A DNA stretch of 64,000 nt from Kaistia terrae (GCF_026344005.1 NZ_JAPKNH010000008.1:62001-126000), one strand, 5' to 3'. Positions 43,878-53,190 are shown, counted from the stretch's first letter. Program-made: numbers and translations. The notes: a model not told the origin generated them from the sequence alone.

Positions 43878-44783
43878 TTGACCAATCCGCTTCTCGACAT
43901 CCGCATCGGCACGATGATCAAGGGGAACATCCCCGATCCGGCCGCCTACGTTAAGCAGATCCTGCCGCTCGGCTTCGAGTCGATCGAGCCCTTCTTCTGG
44001 CAGACCATCGGCGGCAAGGACATTCCGAAGCTCGCGGCCGAGCTCAAGGAAGCGATCGGCGACGCCGACGTGAAGATCGACACACTCGGCATGTTCGGCA
44101 ACCCGCTCGAGACCACCGACATCGACCAGCAGACGCTGGAAGGCTGGAAGACGCTGATCGACAACGCGCATCTGTTCGGCGCCAAGACGATCGCCGGCTT
44201 CACCGGCCGTATCCGCGGCAAGTCGATCGAAGAGAGCCTGCCGCGCTACAAGGAGGTCTGGAGCGAACTGGCCAAGCGCGCCGCCGACAAGGGCGTCCGC
44301 CTCGCATTCGAAAACTGCGCCATGGACGGCAACTGGGCGACCGGCGACTGGAACATCGCCCACAACCCGGACGCCTGGGAGCTGATCTTCAACGAGACGC
44401 CGGACGACAATATCGGCCTCGAGTGGGAGCCGTGCCATCAGATGGTCTATCTGATCGACCCGATCCCGCAGATCCGCAAATGGGCGCCGAAGATTTTCCA
44501 CGTCCACGGCAAGGACGCGACCATCCGCTGGGACGTCATCCGCGAAAGCGGCGTGTTCGGCAAGCATCCCTTCGTGCAGATGCGTTCGCCAGGCTTCGGC
44601 GACAGCGACTGGACGCGTGTCATCAGCGAGCTGCGCCTCGCCGGCTACAAGGGCTGCATCGACATCGAAGGCTGGCATGACCCGGTCTACCGCAACGAGC
44701 TGGAGATCACTGGCCAGGTCAAGTCGCTGAACTATCTGAAGGAAGCCCGTGGCGGCATGTCCTTCATCGCGAACCCGACCTGA
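43878..44783 (+). CDS. TIM-barrel sugar phosphate isomerase/epimerase
   Basis: 301-residue member of the xylose-isomerase-like TIM-barrel superfamily. Metal-ligand motifs are present: Glu in LAFENCAM, Glu/His around LEWEPCHQM, His in FHVHGKD and Glu in IDIEGWHD. It uses a TTG start: AGGGA ends 8 bp upstream and the nearby ATGs at 43870 and 43873 are out of frame and stop at once. Often paired with Gfo/Idh enzymes in sugar or inositol catabolism, as here. The reaction is not identifiable. Confidence 0.78.
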   Translation: MTNPLLDIRIGTMIKGNIPDPAAYVKQILPLGFESIEPFFWQTIGGKDIPKLAAELKEAIGDADVKIDTLGMFGNPLETTDIDQQTLEGWKTLIDNAHLFGAKTIAGFTGRIRGKSIEESLPRYKEVWSELAKRAADKGVRLAFENCAMDGNWATGDWNIAHNPDAWELIFNETPDDNIGLEWEPCHQMVYLIDPIPQIRKWAPKIFHVHGKDATIRWDVIRESGVFGKHPFVQMRSPGFGDSDWTRVISELRLAGYKGCIDIEGWHDPVYRNELEITGQVKSLNYLKEARGGMSFIANPT

Positions 44784-44820
44784 TCCCAAGGGGCTGTATC
44801 CCCCGGATCGGACATGAATA

Positions 44821-44842
44821 CCCCGCCGGATTGCCGGCGGGG
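44821..44842 (+). promoter_or_regulatory. GC-rich hairpin before the binding-protein gene
   Basis: CCCCGCCGG (44821-44829) pairs with CCGGCGGGG (44834-44842) around ATTG, 37 bp after the isomerase stop and 72 bp before the binding-protein start. No T-run follows. It may set relative expression of enzymes and transporter in the operon. Confidence 0.5.
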
Positions 44843-44914
44843 ACTGCCGGGGCCCTGCCCCACGCCACGCGGAGGAGCGTGGGTTTGATTTGCTCGCCAC
44901 CAAGGAGGAAACCG

Positions 44915-46138
44915 ATGGCGAATTTCACCAAGACCCTGTTGCTGGGCGCCGCTGGCGTACTGGCCATGACCGCCGCCGCTACGGCGGAGCCCGTCGAGTT
45001 GAACGTCTGGACGATCGATCGCCAGGCTGACCCGGGCTACAATTACGTGATGGCGGATGAGTTCATGAAGCTCCATCCGGAAATCAAGATCAACATCAAG
45101 CGCGTCGAGTTCGCCGATTGGGCGAATGATGTCATGCGCGCGGTTGCAACGGGCACGACGCCCGACGTCGCCTATGTCGACAATCCCAACACGCCGTTCC
45201 TGTCGGCCAAGGGCGCGCTGCTCGACCTGACGCCGTATCTGGCTGAATCGAAGATCGTCGACACCTCGAAGATCTTCCCGGGCCCGCTCTCTTCCGTCAC
45301 CTGGGACGGCAAGATCTACGGCCTGCCGCGCGGCTCCAACACCATCGCGCTCTACTACAACGCCGACATGTTCAAGGCCGCCGGCCTCGATCCCGAGAAG
45401 CCGCCGCAGACCTGGGCCGAACTCTACGAGACGGCCAAGAAGCTGACCGACCCGGCGAAGAACGTCTACGGTCTCGCCTTCTCGGCCAATTCGAACGAGG
45501 AAGGCACCTTCCAGTTCCTTCCCTGGGCCCAGTCGACCGGCGCCGATTTCGATCACATCGCCGATGACGGCGCCGTCCGCGCGCTGGAAGTCTGGCAGAA
45601 GATCATCGACGAGAAGCTCGCTTCTCCCGACACGCTGATCCGCGGCCAGTACGATTCGATGGCTTCGTTCAACGCACAGAACGCCGCCATGGGCATTTCC
45701 GGCCCGTGGGAATTGCCGCGCATGTCGAAGGACGCCAAGTTCGACTTCCGCGTCGCGCTGCTGCCGACCGAGAAGGCCGGCGACACCCGCGCCTCGGCGC
45801 TGGGCGAAGGCAACAACGTGATCTTCGCCAAGTCGAAGCACCCAAAGGAAGCCTTCCTGTATCTCGAGTACATGTACTCGCAGATGCCGCGCGTCTGGAA
45901 CGAGTTCGGCTTCCTGCCGTCCTATCCGGTCGAGGCCAAGGATCCGAAGTGGGCCGATCAGTACGCGGTCTTCGCGGAATCGATGAAGTATGCCCGCGTC
46001 CGTGGTCCGTCGCCGGATTGGGCGAAGATCTCCAAGGCGATCTCGACCGGCATCCAGCAGGCGCTGACGCACCAGGCTGACGCCAAGACCGCGCTGACCA
46101 CCGCGCAGACGACGATCGACGGCATCGTCAAGAAGTAA
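44915..46138 (+). CDS. CUT1-type ABC transporter, periplasmic binding protein (system without ATPase)
   Basis: 407-residue family 1 solute-binding protein. Signal peptide with cleavage expected after ATA near residue 23; typical VELNVWTIDRQADPGYNYVM start, GTTPDVAYVDNP, LPRGSNTIALYYNADMF. AAGGAGGA at 44902-44909 supports the start. Two permease genes follow after a strong hairpin, then a terminator; no ATPase gene is in this operon. Substrate is unknown. Confidence 0.88.
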   Translation: MANFTKTLLLGAAGVLAMTAAATAEPVELNVWTIDRQADPGYNYVMADEFMKLHPEIKINIKRVEFADWANDVMRAVATGTTPDVAYVDNPNTPFLSAKGALLDLTPYLAESKIVDTSKIFPGPLSSVTWDGKIYGLPRGSNTIALYYNADMFKAAGLDPEKPPQTWAELYETAKKLTDPAKNVYGLAFSANSNEEGTFQFLPWAQSTGADFDHIADDGAVRALEVWQKIIDEKLASPDTLIRGQYDSMASFNAQNAAMGISGPWELPRMSKDAKFDFRVALLPTEKAGDTRASALGEGNNVIFAKSKHPKEAFLYLEYMYSQMPRVWNEFGFLPSYPVEAKDPKWADQYAVFAESMKYARVRGPSPDWAKISKAISTGIQQALTHQADAKTALTTAQTTIDGIVKK

Positions 46139-46157
46139 GCGCCCTCCCAAGCGCACC

Positions 46158-46199
46158 GCCGGCACGCTGCCTCCCCCTCCCTCGGGGCGGCGTGCCGGC
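46158..46199 (+). promoter_or_regulatory. Strong hairpin between binding-protein and permease genes
   Basis: A 14-pair stem links 46158-46171 (GCCGGCACGCTGCC) with 46186-46199 (GGCGGCGTGCCGGC), one G-T pair included, 20 bp after the binding-protein stop. There is no T-run. This is the expected place for a structure protecting the abundant binding-protein message or reducing read-through to the permeases. Confidence 0.7.
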
Positions 46200-46316
46200 C
46201 TCTCCAATTGGTCAAGGCCGCGCTTGCGCCGCCATGCCAATGGCGACAATCCTCACCTCATCGGCAGCATGCGAACGCGCGCACCCCTCGCCCGTTCCAG
46301 ATCCTGGAGATAGCCA

Positions 46317-47219
46317 ATGTCGGCGCTTCTGCGCAGCCTACGCGATGGACGCGGTTTCGACGTGGCACTGGCCGCTCTCGCGCTCGCCTACCTGCTCGTC
46401 TTCTCGGCCTTCCCGCTCATCTACAACATCGCCATGTCCTTCCAGGAAGTGGACATGTTCTCGCTCGGCGACCTGGTTCGGCCGTTCGTCGGCCTCGCCA
46501 ATTACCGGACGCTGTTCGCGACGCCGGAATTCTGGTCGATCATGAGCAACACGGCGATCTTCGTCATTCTCTGCATCGTCTTCCAGCTCGCCATCGGCTT
46601 CGGCCTGGCTCTGTTCTTCCAGCAGGATTTCATTGGCGCCAGCTATCTGCGCGGCCTGTTCCTGGCAGCCTGGATCATCCCGGCGCTGGTCGCCGGCGCG
46701 ATCTGGAAGTGGATCTTCGCCGGCGATTTCGGCGTGCTCAACTACATGCTGATGTCGACCGGCATCATCGACGAAAAGATCTTCTGGCTGTCGACGCCGG
46801 CGATCTCGCTCTATTCCGTCATCATCGCCAATATCTGGCTCGGCATCCCGTTCAACATGATCCTGCTCTCGGTCGGCCTCGCCGGCATTCCGAAGGACAT
46901 GTATGAGGCGGCCGCCCTCGACGGCGCCGGACCCTGGGGCCGCTTCTGGCACATGACTCTGCCGATGATGCGCTCGACGATCGGCGCGGTGACCTGTCTC
47001 GGCGTCATATTCACGCTGCAGCAGTTCGACCTGTTCGCCTCGCTGACGCAGGGCGGCCCGGCCAATTCCTCCAACGTGGCGCAATACTGGTCCTGGCAGC
47101 TTTCGTTCCAGAACTACGACATCGCCACCGGCAGCGCCGTCTCGGTGCTGATGCTGGGCTTCGTCATCGTCGTTGCGTTCTTCTACGTCCGCTCGACCCG
47201 CCAAGAATACCAGGCCTGA
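46317..47219 (+). CDS. CUT1-type ABC transporter permease 1
   Basis: 300-residue MalF/UgpA-type membrane subunit. The first hydrophobic segment spans about residues 15-38 (VALAALALAYLLVFSAFPLI); the EAA loop is YEAAALDGAG then MTLPMMRSTI at about 195-222. GGAGA upstream of ATG 46317 supports the start. Ten bases separate it from the next permease. No dedicated ATPase follows. Confidence 0.9.
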   Translation: MSALLRSLRDGRGFDVALAALALAYLLVFSAFPLIYNIAMSFQEVDMFSLGDLVRPFVGLANYRTLFATPEFWSIMSNTAIFVILCIVFQLAIGFGLALFFQQDFIGASYLRGLFLAAWIIPALVAGAIWKWIFAGDFGVLNYMLMSTGIIDEKIFWLSTPAISLYSVIIANIWLGIPFNMILLSVGLAGIPKDMYEAAALDGAGPWGRFWHMTLPMMRSTIGAVTCLGVIFTLQQFDLFASLTQGGPANSSNVAQYWSWQLSFQNYDIATGSAVSVLMLGFVIVVAFFYVRSTRQEYQA

Positions 47220-47229
47220 GGAGCGCAAC

Positions 47230-48042
47230 ATGAAACGCTATGTCCTGCTCGTCGTCGCGCTGTGCTTCCTGGCGATCTACCTGTTCCCGCTCTACTGGAT
47301 GTATCTGACCGCCTTCAAGCCGTCGTCGGAGACCTTCACCTATCCGCCGACCTTCTGGCCGGCCGATCCGCAGTTCAACTTCCTGCAGGTGTTCGTCGAC
47401 AAGAAGATGGACGTCTATCTGTGGAACTCGCTGGTGGTGGCCTGCGGCACCACGGTGATCGCCGCGCTGATCGGCACGGGTTGCGCCTATGCGCTGGCCC
47501 GCGTCCGCAATGTCTGGATGGATGTCGTTCTGTTCCTGATCCTGATGATGCAGGTGCTGCCGCCGTCGCTCATGGCGACACCGATCTTCGTGCTGTTCAA
47601 CCAGATCGGCCTGATCGCAACGCCGCGCTTCGCCGTCATCCTGGCGCAGACGGCCAAGGTGCTGCCGCTCTACATCGTACTCTGCCGGACCTCGTTCATG
47701 CAGATCCCGAAGGAGCTCGAGGAGGCCGCGCGCGTCGACGGCGCCTCGCGCATCACCGCCTTCTTCCGCATCATCGTGCCGCTGGCGCGCAACGGCATCC
47801 TCGTCACCTCGGTGCTGATCTTCCTGCAGTCGTTCGGTGAGTACGTCTACTCGCGCACGCTGATCTCGCAGGAAGATCTGCAGACGGCGACGGTGGGCCT
47901 GATGAACTTCATGGGTCCGAACACGACCGACTGGAACGGTATCATGACCTATGCCGTGATCTATGTGACGCCGATCGTGCTCGTCTTCATGCTCCTGCAG
48001 CGCAAGATCGTCAGTGGTTTGACGGCCGGCGCACTGAAGTAG
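47230..48042 (+). CDS. CUT1-type ABC transporter permease 2
   Basis: 270-residue MalG/UgpE-type membrane subunit with a very early first membrane segment (about residues 4-24, YVLLVVALCFLAIYLFPLYW), an EAA loop EEAARVDGAS then IIVPLARNG at about 170-198 and the C-terminal IVSGLTAGALK. Start chosen at 47230, where GAGGAGC lies 6 bp upstream. A textbook terminator follows 15 bp after the stop, so the operon ends here without an ATPase gene. Confidence 0.9.
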   Translation: MKRYVLLVVALCFLAIYLFPLYWMYLTAFKPSSETFTYPPTFWPADPQFNFLQVFVDKKMDVYLWNSLVVACGTTVIAALIGTGCAYALARVRNVWMDVVLFLILMMQVLPPSLMATPIFVLFNQIGLIATPRFAVILAQTAKVLPLYIVLCRTSFMQIPKELEEAARVDGASRITAFFRIIVPLARNGILVTSVLIFLQSFGEYVYSRTLISQEDLQTATVGLMNFMGPNTTDWNGIMTYAVIYVTPIVLVFMLLQRKIVSGLTAGALK

Positions 48043-48056
48043 GCGGCTGAAAGCAA

Positions 48057-48085
48057 AAGGCCCCGCTTCGGCGGGGCCTTTTTTT
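48057..48085 (+). terminator. Rho-independent terminator
   Basis: GGCCCCGC (48059-48066), TTCG loop, GCGGGGCC (48071-48078), then seven T residues (48079-48085), 16 bp after the permease stop. A strong intrinsic terminator that ends the LacI-controlled operon. Confidence 0.95.
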
Positions 48086-48126
48086 GTATGCTCTGCATGG
48101 CACAGCCCCACCGCGTACCCCCCGAC

Positions 48127-48270
48127 CATCATCCTGAGGTGCCCGGCAAAGCCGGGCCTCGAAGGAGGGTCCAGGAGACGCGCTTGCTCGATCGGGACCG
48201 GACTGAAAGTTGCGGTGCTCCGCTGGAACCTCCTTCGAGGCTTCGCTGCGCGAAGCACCTCAGGATGATG
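48127..48270. repeat. Long inverted-repeat element, 'CATCATCCTGAGG' family copy 4
   Basis: 144-bp near-palindrome with ends CATCATCCTGAGGTGC and CAGGATGATG and arms GCCTCGAAGGAGGG and CCTCCTTCGAGGC. It lies between two convergent operons (terminator at 48085 on the left, CoA-transferase stop at 48304 on the right). No ORF inside. Confidence 0.8.
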
Positions 48271-48303
48271 GCGGAGCGGGTGGATGAGCCAGGAAGGCCG
48301 CCC

Positions 48304-49509
48304 CTACTTCACCTCGGCCACGGATCCCTTCGCGACCCAGCCATCCACCGTTTCGGCGTCAAAGCCGAACTCGCCGAGGATCTCTCGCGAATGCTCGCCG
48401 ATGCGCGGCGCCGGGCGCTCGATCTCGGACGGCGTTTTCGACATCTTCACCGCCGGCGCCACCACCTTGACCGTGCCGGCGGTCGGGTGCTCGTAGCTGG
48501 TGATCGCGCCGATATGCTTTACCTGCGGATCCTGTTCGGCTTGGAGATGCGTCTTCACCTCGCCGCACCAGATGTCGACGGCCAGCAGCGCGTTCATCAG
48601 GTCGGCCGTCGTCCAGCCCTTGGTCAGCGCCGCGAGCTTTTCCCAGACCTCGTCACGCTTGTCGAACAGGTCCTTCGGATTGTCATAGACGAGCAGGCTG
48701 TCGTCGCCGAGCACGCCGACGAAGCGCTTGAACGGGCTCATCGCCACCGTCACCCAGCCATCCGAGGTCGGATAGACGCCGAAGGGCGCATCCATGCCGG
48801 GATGGCCGATGCCGGAGTTCGGCCGCACGAAATCCTGCTGGAAGTTCATCGCCATCAGCATTTCCTGGCCCTGATGCGCCAGCATGGCCGAGAGCAGGTC
48901 GACCTTGATCTCCTGCCCCTCGCCGGAGCGCTCGCGCCAGTAGAGCGCCGAGAGGATGCCATAGACCATGTTCATGGCGCCGACCTGGTCGGAGAAGCCG
49001 GAGCCGACCGGCACCGGCGGGCCATCGCCGCGGCCGGTCGCCGCCGCGATGCCGGTCAGGCCTTGGATCAGCATGTCCTGGCCGGGACGCGCGAGATACG
49101 GCCCGCTGTCGCCATAGCCGGAGCCCGAGCAATAGATGATGCGCGGATTGACCTTGGCGAAGTCGGCATAGCCGAAGCCGAGCCGCTCCAGCACGCCGGG
49201 GCGGAAATTCTGCACCACGACATCGGCCGTCTCGGCGATCTTGTAGAGGATTTCCTTCGCTTCCGGCGCCTTCAGATCCAGCGCCAGAGACCGCTTGTTG
49301 CGGTTCCAGGCGAGGAAGTTCGGGCTCTCCGCGCCGCCGACCCAGCGATTGTTGAAGGTCAGCGTGCGGAACAGGTCGCCCTGCCCCGGTCGCTCGACCT
49401 TGATGACATTCGCGCCCATGTCGGCAAGCAACTGGGTGGCGAAAGGGCCCTGCAGGAGATGGCTCAGATCGAGGACGGTGACGTCCTTCAGAGCCTTGGC
49501 GGCGGTCAT
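48304..49509 (-). CDS. CaiB/BaiF (class III) CoA-transferase
   Basis: 401-residue family III CoA-transferase, which moves CoA between carboxylic acids with an Asp-linked intermediate. Visible hallmarks are VTVLDLSHLLQGPFATQLLADMGA, IKVERPGQGD, NRNKRSLALDLK, VVVQNFRPGVLERLG and the catalytic Asp in GFSDQVGAM (about residue 170). ATG at 49509 begins the usual domain; the frame stays open far upstream but that part belongs to the next gene in another frame. Last gene of the nine-gene operon; it implies that a pathway acid is activated to a CoA ester. Confidence 0.92.
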   Translation of the reverse strand: MTAAKALKDVTVLDLSHLLQGPFATQLLADMGANVIKVERPGQGDLFRTLTFNNRWVGGAESPNFLAWNRNKRSLALDLKAPEAKEILYKIAETADVVVQNFRPGVLERLGFGYADFAKVNPRIIYCSGSGYGDSGPYLARPGQDMLIQGLTGIAAATGRGDGPPVPVGSGFSDQVGAMNMVYGILSALYWRERSGEGQEIKVDLLSAMLAHQGQEMLMAMNFQQDFVRPNSGIGHPGMDAPFGVYPTSDGWVTVAMSPFKRFVGVLGDDSLLVYDNPKDLFDKRDEVWEKLAALTKGWTTADLMNALLAVDIWCGEVKTHLQAEQDPQVKHIGAITSYEHPTAGTVKVVAPAVKMSKTPSEIERPAPRIGEHSREILGEFGFDAETVDGWVAKGSVAEVK

Positions 49510-49567
49510 GGTCGGTTCCTCACACTCATCTTGGCGAGCGGCCCGCCTGGCGGACCGCCCTGGTTGT

Positions 49568-50476
49568 CTAGTCCTGGGTGGTCTGGGTCTGCCGCCAGAG
49601 CGGCGTGCCCGTCGTGTCCGTGTCGATCTTCGTGACGTGCCAGCGGCCGAGATTGGCCGTGAAAAGGGCCGCGCCATCGAAGGCGATATTGGTCGGATGG
49701 GCCAGCAGATGCGCCGTCGCATCCTCGATGTAGATCTCGGACGAACCACCGCCGGCCGGGATGCGCAGCACGCGCGACGGCTCGTAGCAGCCGACGAACA
49801 GCGCGCCGGAATCATCAAACGCGAGGCCATCCGGTAGACCCGGCAGATCGTCCGACCAGGTGGTCGCCTCGCCGGCCGAGCCGTCCGCCGAGATCGCGAT
49901 CCGGGTGATGCGCCGGGCAAACGTCTCGCAAAGGAACAGCGCATCGCCCTCGGGGGCGAGCGCCATGCCATTGGCATGATCGAACGGCCCGCCATGCCAG
50001 ATTTTTCCAGCGCCGCTTTCGAGGTCATACTGCCAGATCGACGGGCCGGGATCGCTCGGCGCCCGCGTGTCGGAGACATAGAGCCGGCCACGAGCGCGGT
50101 CGACAACCGCGTAGTTCGGCACCTCGATGCCCGGCGCGGTGAAGCGTTTGAGCGAACGGTCCGCGAGGTCGAGGCGGAATACGGCGCTAGCCCTGGAATC
50201 GCAGACGAACAGGGCCCGGTCGCCATCAAAGGCGAGGCCGAGCAGGAAGCCGCCCGTCGAGGCGACCTCCTCGATCTCGGACCCGTCCGGCGCAATCCGC
50301 AGGATCTGGCCGTTTTCGCTGCCGGCCCAGACCCAGCCGTCCGGACCAACCGCGACACCCTCGGGGTGCTGCAGGCGCGGGGCGGAAAAGTTGCCGTCGA
50401 ACAGGACGGATGCGCGTTCGGCCGGCAGGACCGTTGTCCCGCCGGTTGAAAAAGCGTGATGGATGGCTCCCGACAT
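49568..50476 (-). CDS. SMP-30/gluconolactonase-family lactonase
   Basis: 302-residue six-bladed propeller hydrolase that opens sugar lactones. Metal-site motifs are present: Glu in QHPEGVAVGPDG, Asn in DHANGMALAPEG and Asp in PDGLAFDDSGALFVG. Start at 50476 shares one base with the upstream stop (TGATG). In the operon it would follow the SDR: aldose or uronate oxidation to a lactone, then hydrolysis to the sugar acid. Confidence 0.85.
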   Translation of the reverse strand: MSGAIHHAFSTGGTTVLPAERASVLFDGNFSAPRLQHPEGVAVGPDGWVWAGSENGQILRIAPDGSEIEEVASTGGFLLGLAFDGDRALFVCDSRASAVFRLDLADRSLKRFTAPGIEVPNYAVVDRARGRLYVSDTRAPSDPGPSIWQYDLESGAGKIWHGGPFDHANGMALAPEGDALFLCETFARRITRIAISADGSAGEATTWSDDLPGLPDGLAFDDSGALFVGCYEPSRVLRIPAGGGSSEIYIEDATAHLLAHPTNIAFDGAALFTANLGRWHVTKIDTDTTGTPLWRQTQTTQD

Positions 50477-51591
50477 CAGGCGCCCCGCGTCAGGAAGTTG
50501 GCGTCGTAGGGCACCGTCGCCTTGCCGCCGGCCTCGTCGGAAAGCGCTAGTTCGGATGCCCCCGCCTCGACCGACGCGACCCGGGTCCAACCTGCCGGCA
50601 GCGCGACGCCGCCGATGACGTTGCGGACTTCCACTTCGCCGGCCGGATCGAGCGTCAGCGCCGTCGGGATACCCTCTTCGGTCCACGGGTTCGGGTTGAT
50701 CGACGCCTTGTGGCCAAGACCTGCATAGGTGCGACCTTCCTCGAGACCGAGCACGCCGACATGGCGGCCATTCCACGGCGCGTAATCACGGCCGCCATTC
50801 GAGAACCACATCATGGTGATCGGGTAATCGGCCGGGTTCTTCAGCGTCAGGAAGATGTCGCGCTTGTCCGGACGAACGGCGGCGGCCCAACCGAGCGAAT
50901 TCTTCGGATCTTCGATCAGCGACAGGAAATCCTCATGGCTCGAACCGAACGGATAGCTGGTCAGGTCCGCCGTGCTGCCATCGGCGCGCGGCGCCTTGAT
51001 CAAGTCGGTGAAGCGCGAGGGATAGGCCAGCAGCGAACGGCCCTTGGCCGGGTCGGGCTCGATTGCGGTCGCCGGCGTGGTGGCAAACAGCTTTGGCGAG
51101 AAGGACAGCCGACCGCCGGCATCGAAGCGGGTCATGCCGTGATTGGCAACGGGGATCGCGCCCTCGCCGCCAACGAAAATGTGGCGCTGATAGAGGAAGG
51201 GATGGCCGTCGCGGACGGTGAATTCCTTGATCAAGGTGGCGCCGAGAACCCGCTTGTCGAGCTCGTAGCGGGCGGTCTGGCCGCCCTCGGCATGGGGTTC
51301 GACGCCGAGCAGCGTCCAGCGCGAATTGCCGGGCCAGCCATGCGGCGGCGCGGGTTCGACGTCGCTGGCGGAAAACGGCGCGCAGAAGAAATCACCGGAC
51401 AGGAAGCGGAGATTGGCGTCGAGGCTCTCGTCCTCGTAGATCGCCTTGTCCTCGACCCAGGGAGCGGTATGCAACGGCTCGATCGTGCGGCCGTCCTGCT
51501 CGGTCGCAAAGACACGCACGTGTCCGCCGCGCAGGTCGAGCGTCGCACGGACGCCCTTGGCCTCGATCGTATGAAAATCGCTCTCGTTCAT
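50476..51591 (-). CDS. Galactose-mutarotase-like (aldose 1-epimerase superfamily) protein
   Basis: 371-residue protein of all-beta character (LDLRGGHVRVF, VANHGMTRFD, WNGRHVGVLGLEEG, AGLGHKASINP) that best fits the galactose-mutarotase-like fold, perhaps the DUF4432 branch. Sugar anomer or epimer interconversion is a reasonable role given its SDR and lactonase neighbours, but I cannot identify the conserved catalytic His/Glu pair with confidence. AAGGAAG upstream of ATG 51591 supports the start; the longer open frame to 51738 adds no domain. Stop overlaps the lactonase start by one base. Confidence 0.6.
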   Translation of the reverse strand: MNESDFHTIEAKGVRATLDLRGGHVRVFATEQDGRTIEPLHTAPWVEDKAIYEDESLDANLRFLSGDFFCAPFSASDVEPAPPHGWPGNSRWTLLGVEPHAEGGQTARYELDKRVLGATLIKEFTVRDGHPFLYQRHIFVGGEGAIPVANHGMTRFDAGGRLSFSPKLFATTPATAIEPDPAKGRSLLAYPSRFTDLIKAPRADGSTADLTSYPFGSSHEDFLSLIEDPKNSLGWAAAVRPDKRDIFLTLKNPADYPITMMWFSNGGRDYAPWNGRHVGVLGLEEGRTYAGLGHKASINPNPWTEEGIPTALTLDPAGEVEVRNVIGGVALPAGWTRVASVEAGASELALSDEAGGKATVPYDANFLTRGA

Positions 51592-51622
51592 TCCGCTTCC
51601 TTCCCGTGATGATTGCCGCGCG

Positions 51623-52405
51623 TTACTCGCCCCTGACGACCAGGCCGCCATCGACGCGCAGGATTTCTCCCGTGATGAAGGAAGCCCGATCGCTCGCCAG
51701 GAACAAGACCGCTTCGCCAACTTCCGGCGCTTCTCCAAAGCGGCCGAGCGGATGGGCGTTGTTCCAGCTCGAAATCAGGCCCTGCGGATCGGGATGGGTG
51801 GCAAAGATCTTTTCGTTGAGCGGCGTCATGATCGTGCCGGGCGCCACCGCGTTGACGCGGATGCCGTGCGGGGCGAGGTCGATCGCCGCCTGCTGGGTCA
51901 GCGAATTGATGCCGCCCTTGGCAGCCGCATAGGCGGCCCAGCCCTTGAAGCCGGCGAGCGACTGCACCGACGACATGTTGACGACGGCGCCCTTGCCGCG
52001 CTTGCGCATTTCGGGGACGCAGACGCGCATGCCGCGCCAGACGCTGGACAGGTTGGTCGAAATGACCGTGTTCCAGCTATCCTCGTCGATCTCGTCGACG
52101 ACGCCGCCAATGGCGCGGGCCGCATTGTTGACGAGGATGTCGATGCCGCCAAAGGCCTTTACCGCCGCCGCCGCCATCGCTTCCATGTCGGCCATCACCG
52201 AAACGTCGGTGCGCACGAAGATCGCCTCGGCGCCGGTGGCGCGCAATTCTTCCGTCGTATTGGCGCCGGCTTCGGCGTCAAAATCGGCAACGACGATCGA
52301 TGCGCCTTCCCGCGCCAGCGCTTCGGCCGAGGCGCGGCCGATGCCCATGGCAGCGCCGGTGACGACGGCAACCCGTCCCAAAAGTTCGCTTCCGCGCATC
52401 GTCAT
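51623..52405 (-). CDS. SDR-family oxidoreductase
   Basis: 260-residue short-chain dehydrogenase. TGAAMGIG cofactor turn, ILVNNAARA, catalytic Ser in VNMSSVQS and Tyr-x3-Lys in YAAAK, C-terminal ILRVDGG. It begins in a 4-bp ATGA overlap with the enoyl-CoA hydratase stop, so translation is coupled; ATG 52399 is an alternative start two codons later. Likely oxidises the imported sugar or a derivative; substrate unknown. Confidence 0.85.
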   Translation of the reverse strand: MTMRGSELLGRVAVVTGAAMGIGRASAEALAREGASIVVADFDAEAGANTTEELRATGAEAIFVRTDVSVMADMEAMAAAAVKAFGGIDILVNNAARAIGGVVDEIDEDSWNTVISTNLSSVWRGMRVCVPEMRKRGKGAVVNMSSVQSLAGFKGWAAYAAAKGGINSLTQQAAIDLAPHGIRVNAVAPGTIMTPLNEKIFATHPDPQGLISSWNNAHPLGRFGEAPEVGEAVLFLASDRASFITGEILRVDGGLVVRGE

Positions 52406-53187
52406 ATTCCCTTGAACACCGGATCACGTTTGTCGAGGAAGGCGTCGATGCCTTCCTGGCCGTCCGCCGTGCCGTAGAGGCGGAACAGCACTTCCTGCTC
52501 GAAACCCTGCGCCACCGGCAGCGCCGCATCGGGCCCCTGCCGGATCAGCCGCTTCATCTCGGCCTGCGCCAGCGGCGCGACCTTCAGCATGGCACGGGCG
52601 CGGCCGAGCACGGTTTCCGCCAGCGCCTCGTCGGCGACGCATTCGGCCGCGAGGCCGAGCCCAAAGGCGCGCTCGCCGGTGATGCGGCGCGCCGCCAGCA
52701 TCATGTCGGAAGCGATGATGCGACCGACGGCCCGGGTCAGGCGCTGCGTGCCGCCGCCGCCGGGCGACAGGCCGAGCAGCCCTTCCGGCAGGCCGAGCCG
52801 GGCGCTGGTGGCGCAAAGGATGACATCGCAGCAGAGCGCGATTTCAAAACCGCCGCCGAGCGCATAGCCACGGATCGCCGCGATGGTCGGCTTGGGGAGG
52901 GCTTCGAGCTTGTCGAAGACGCGCCGGCTTTCGAGCTGGTAGGCGATGAACGCGGCCTGGCGGTTGCCGCGATATTCGGCGATGTCGGCGCCGGCGACAA
53001 AGGCCTTTTCACCCGCGCCTGCCAGGACGACGACCCGCACGGCTGGGTCGATGGCGATCGCATCCAGATGCGCCTCGAATTGCTGCATCAGCGGCGTCGA
53101 CAGCGCGTTCAGCTTGTCGGGCCGGTTGAAGGTAAGCCGGACGATGCCGGGCTCGATCTCTTCGCGGATGACGAGGGGTTCGGACAT
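52402..53187 (-). CDS. Enoyl-CoA hydratase/isomerase-family protein
   Basis: 261-residue crotonase-fold enzyme. Oxyanion-hole segments AGADIAEY and GYALGGGFE are present, and both catalytic glutamates of true hydratases are conserved (GGGFE and LPEGLLG), so hydration of an enoyl-CoA is plausible rather than a degenerate homologue. It lies 3 bp after the permease stop in transcription order and overlaps the SDR by 4 bp. Its presence inside a sugar-transport operon with a CoA-transferase is the main oddity. Confidence 0.88.
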   Translation of the reverse strand: MSEPLVIREEIEPGIVRLTFNRPDKLNALSTPLMQQFEAHLDAIAIDPAVRVVVLAGAGEKAFVAGADIAEYRGNRQAAFIAYQLESRRVFDKLEALPKPTIAAIRGYALGGGFEIALCCDVILCATSARLGLPEGLLGLSPGGGGTQRLTRAVGRIIASDMMLAARRITGERAFGLGLAAECVADEALAETVLGRARAMLKVAPLAQAEMKRLIRQGPDAALPVAQGFEQEVLFRLYGTADGQEGIDAFLDKRDPVFKGI

Positions 53188-53190
53188 CGA

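Noticed and set aside
48304-50358. A 684-residue frame that would fuse an extra N-terminal part to the CoA-transferase
   Set aside because: The first 283 residues are low-complexity shadow of the lactonase gene; the CoA-transferase domain starts cleanly at ATG 49509.
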